In this document: positions 62,540 through 64,000 of the stretch, in pieces | How positions within the stretch are numbered: the first letter of the stretch is position 1 | How the letters are laid out: every line of letters begins with the position of its first letter | NCBI RefSeq assembly: GCF_020034665.1 | Contig: NZ_JAIQDI010000002.1 | Span: 1-64,000, forward strand | DNA from: Niabella beijingensis | Lineage (GTDB): Bacteria; Bacteroidota; Bacteroidia; Chitinophagales; Chitinophagaceae | Reading direction: 5' to 3' | DNA: 64,000 nt | The notes under the pieces: generated by a model | What the model was told of the DNA's origin: nothing | The model's database searches: none | What the model saw: the letters and a program-made list of their open reading frames with translations, nothing else | Program-made: the position numbers and the translations under genes

Positions 62540-63853
62540 TCAACCGGTTACATCATATAATTTACCTACCATCTTCACCTGCCGGTACAGGAGCAGGATC
62601 ACAATAATACTCAGCGAAAAATAGACGGCAGTAAAAATATAAAAAGAATAAACGATACCGGGCATCGGTGTAACGGCATCACGTGTGCGCATAATGCCAT
62701 AAATGATCCAGGGCTGACGGCCTACCTCGGTCACGGTCCATCCCGCCTCTACGGCGATAAAGCCAAGGGGAATGGCTGCAGTAAAGAGTTTCAGCAACCA
62801 GCGCCGTTCCAGCCATTTTCGTTTGCGCCACAGCATAAAGAAATAAAATATGGCGATCAGCAACAGGATCATACCGAGACCCACCATCACCTGGAATGCA
62901 TAGTGGGTAATGGCAACCGGCGGGCGCACTTCCCGGGGAAATGCATCGAGACCGGTTACGGATGTTTTGAAATCACCGTGCGCCAGAAAGCTCAGCGCAC
63001 CCGGTATTTTCAGGGCATAATGTACCGTATCCCGCTGCTCGTCCGGAATGCCGCCAAGAATGAGCGCCGCTTTTTCTTCTGTTTTGAAATGTGCTTCCAT
63101 GGCGGCGAGCTTTACCGGCTGGCGCTTTGCCACATCTTTCGCGGAGATATCACCACTTAACGGTTGCAGGATCGCCCCCGCGCAGGCAAACACTGCGGCG
63201 ATACGAAAGGCCTTGGTGTGGAACAATACGTTCTTCCGCTTCAGGATCATCAGGGCATGTACCCCCGCGACGGCAAACCCTGTAGCCGTAAGCGCCGCCA
63301 GTATCATGTGCAGGGCCTGCGAGAACCACGCGTCATTGAACATGGCCGCTATGGGATCTATATTGAGGTATTGTCCGTTTACATAATCAAACCCTGCAGG
63401 ACTGTTCATCCAGGCATTTGCTGCTACCACCAGGATGCCGGAGGCCAATCCGCTGACACCCACAATTACGCCGGTAAACCAGTGGAACCATTTATTGAAG
63501 CGGTCCCATCCGTATAAATAAAAACCAAGCGCAATGGCCTCGATAAAAAAGGCGGTGCCCTCCAGCGAAAAGGGCATGCCAAAAATAGGTCCCGCGTGCT
63601 TCATAAATTCCGGCCAGAGCAACCCCAGTTCAAACGATAATACGGTGCCTGAAACGGCGCCGGTAGCGAAAAAGATGGCTACGCCCCGGCTCCAGGCGCG
63701 GGTTACATTTTTGTAAACGATATTGCCGCTCTTTAGCCATTTGTAATGAGCCACCGCCATAAAGAACGGCATGATCATGCCGATGCAGGAAAAAATAATG
63801 TGAAACCCTAAGGAAAGCGCCATCTGGGACCGCGCCGCGATGAAGTCATCCAT
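62540..63853 (-). CDS. cydA: Cytochrome bd ubiquinol oxidase subunit I
   Basis: A 437-residue catalytic subunit of the high-affinity O2 reductase. Heme ligands are present: His18, His182 and Met323 (HYAFQVMVG); so are Glu98/Glu105 (SLEGTAFFIEA), the quinol-site KLAAMEAHFKTE (about 249-260) and GRQPW (378-382). The short distance between His182 and Met323 marks a short Q-loop form, unlike the long E. coli type. It heads the leftward cydAB operon, with a -7 box about 48 bases upstream, and supports respiration at low O2. Confidence 0.96.
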   Translation of the reverse strand: MDDFIAARSQMALSLGFHIIFSCIGMIMPFFMAVAHYKWLKSGNIVYKNVTRAWSRGVAIFFATGAVSGTVLSFELGLLWPEFMKHAGPIFGMPFSLEGTAFFIEAIALGFYLYGWDRFNKWFHWFTGVIVGVSGLASGILVVAANAWMNSPAGFDYVNGQYLNIDPIAAMFNDAWFSQALHMILAALTATGFAVAGVHALMILKRKNVLFHTKAFRIAAVFACAGAILQPLSGDISAKDVAKRQPVKLAAMEAHFKTEEKAALILGGIPDEQRDTVHYALKIPGALSFLAHGDFKTSVTGLDAFPREVRPPVAITHYAFQVMVGLGMILLLIAIFYFFMLWRKRKWLERRWLLKLFTAAIPLGFIAVEAGWTVTEVGRQPWIIYGIMRTRDAVTPMPGIVYSFYIFTAVYFSLSIIVILLLYRQVKMVGKLYDVTG

Positions 63854-63900
63854 AATGTATGGATTGGTTTAAGTAATGAACCGCTGATGAACGGTTGTTG

Positions 63901-63908
63901 CAAAGATA
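63901..63908 (-). promoter_or_regulatory. -7 promoter box of cydAB
   Basis: Read leftward, TATCTTTG matches TAnnTTTG exactly, about 48 bases before the cydA start. A TTTG lies 15 bases further upstream, closer than the usual spacing. Confidence 0.5.
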
Positions 63909-64000
63909 GTTTAAGAACCTGATCAAACCAGCTGTTTATTACGTGTTGCGTTTTAAAAGGCTGCTGCGTTTAGTAAAATGGAATCAAAACAATATATGCC

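Noticed and set aside
63978..64000. ATG frame (MESKQYM) running off the right edge
   Set aside because: Only seven codons are visible, too few to call a gene.

Overview
The window looks like chromosomal DNA of a Bacteroidota species, most likely a member of the Chitinophagaceae. Several things point there: a SusC/SusD pair with a TlpA-like thioredoxin, DUF6520, DUF6263 and DUF2911 proteins, a four-helix-bundle suffix protein, a fused E1 alpha/beta 2-oxoacid dehydrogenase, and promoters of the Bacteroidota type (TAnnTTTG -7 boxes). The genus cannot be fixed by reading alone. No transposase, integrase of a mobile element, tRNA or CRISPR array was seen.

Layout. 1-101 is the 3' end of a 5S rRNA gene and its terminator. 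102-8034 holds a DEAD-box RNA helicase, a bactofilin/M23 peptidase pair, small unknown proteins, a lyase-like lipoprotein, a VOC protein and a decayed hydrolase. 8208-10616 is a large FtsX/MacB-type permease. 10892-14037 is accessory: a four-helix protein, a coiled-coil protein, an XRE regulator facing a cluster of TTGTAAGCA sites, and an AT-rich gene for a probable PIN-like protein. 14567-19881 is a TlpA-SusC-SusD outer-membrane uptake operon. 20526-24613 is an AraC regulator divergent from three hydroxamate-siderophore genes (lysine acetyltransferase, membrane acyltransferase, lysine monooxygenase) without the expected NIS synthetase. 24913-28440 is smc, preceded by DnaA-box-like sites. 28493-33609 holds secreted and envelope proteins and an S9 dipeptidyl peptidase.

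33830-36770 is the strangest part. An XRE regulator and a truncated ORF6N gene lead into about 1.8 kb of non-coding DNA: 21-bp repeats, strong dyads, REP-like hairpins, and four head-to-tail copies of a 250-bp unit (35704-36703). The paired-position substitutions I found in its large stem keep pairing if the + strand is made into RNA. This is the best candidate here for something undescribed.

36771-49319 is mostly housekeeping: xerD, yraN, manA-pyrF, rhaM, the fused E1 and an aminotransferase. 49639-55449 has an ammonium transporter and two secreted amidohydrolase-like proteins. 55692-60562 is a TetR-controlled TolC/EmrA/EmrB tripartite efflux operon whose promoter is overlaid by two palindromic operators. 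The window closes with a DUF218 lipoprotein and cydAB (cytochrome bd), read leftward from a clear -7 box at 63901-63908.
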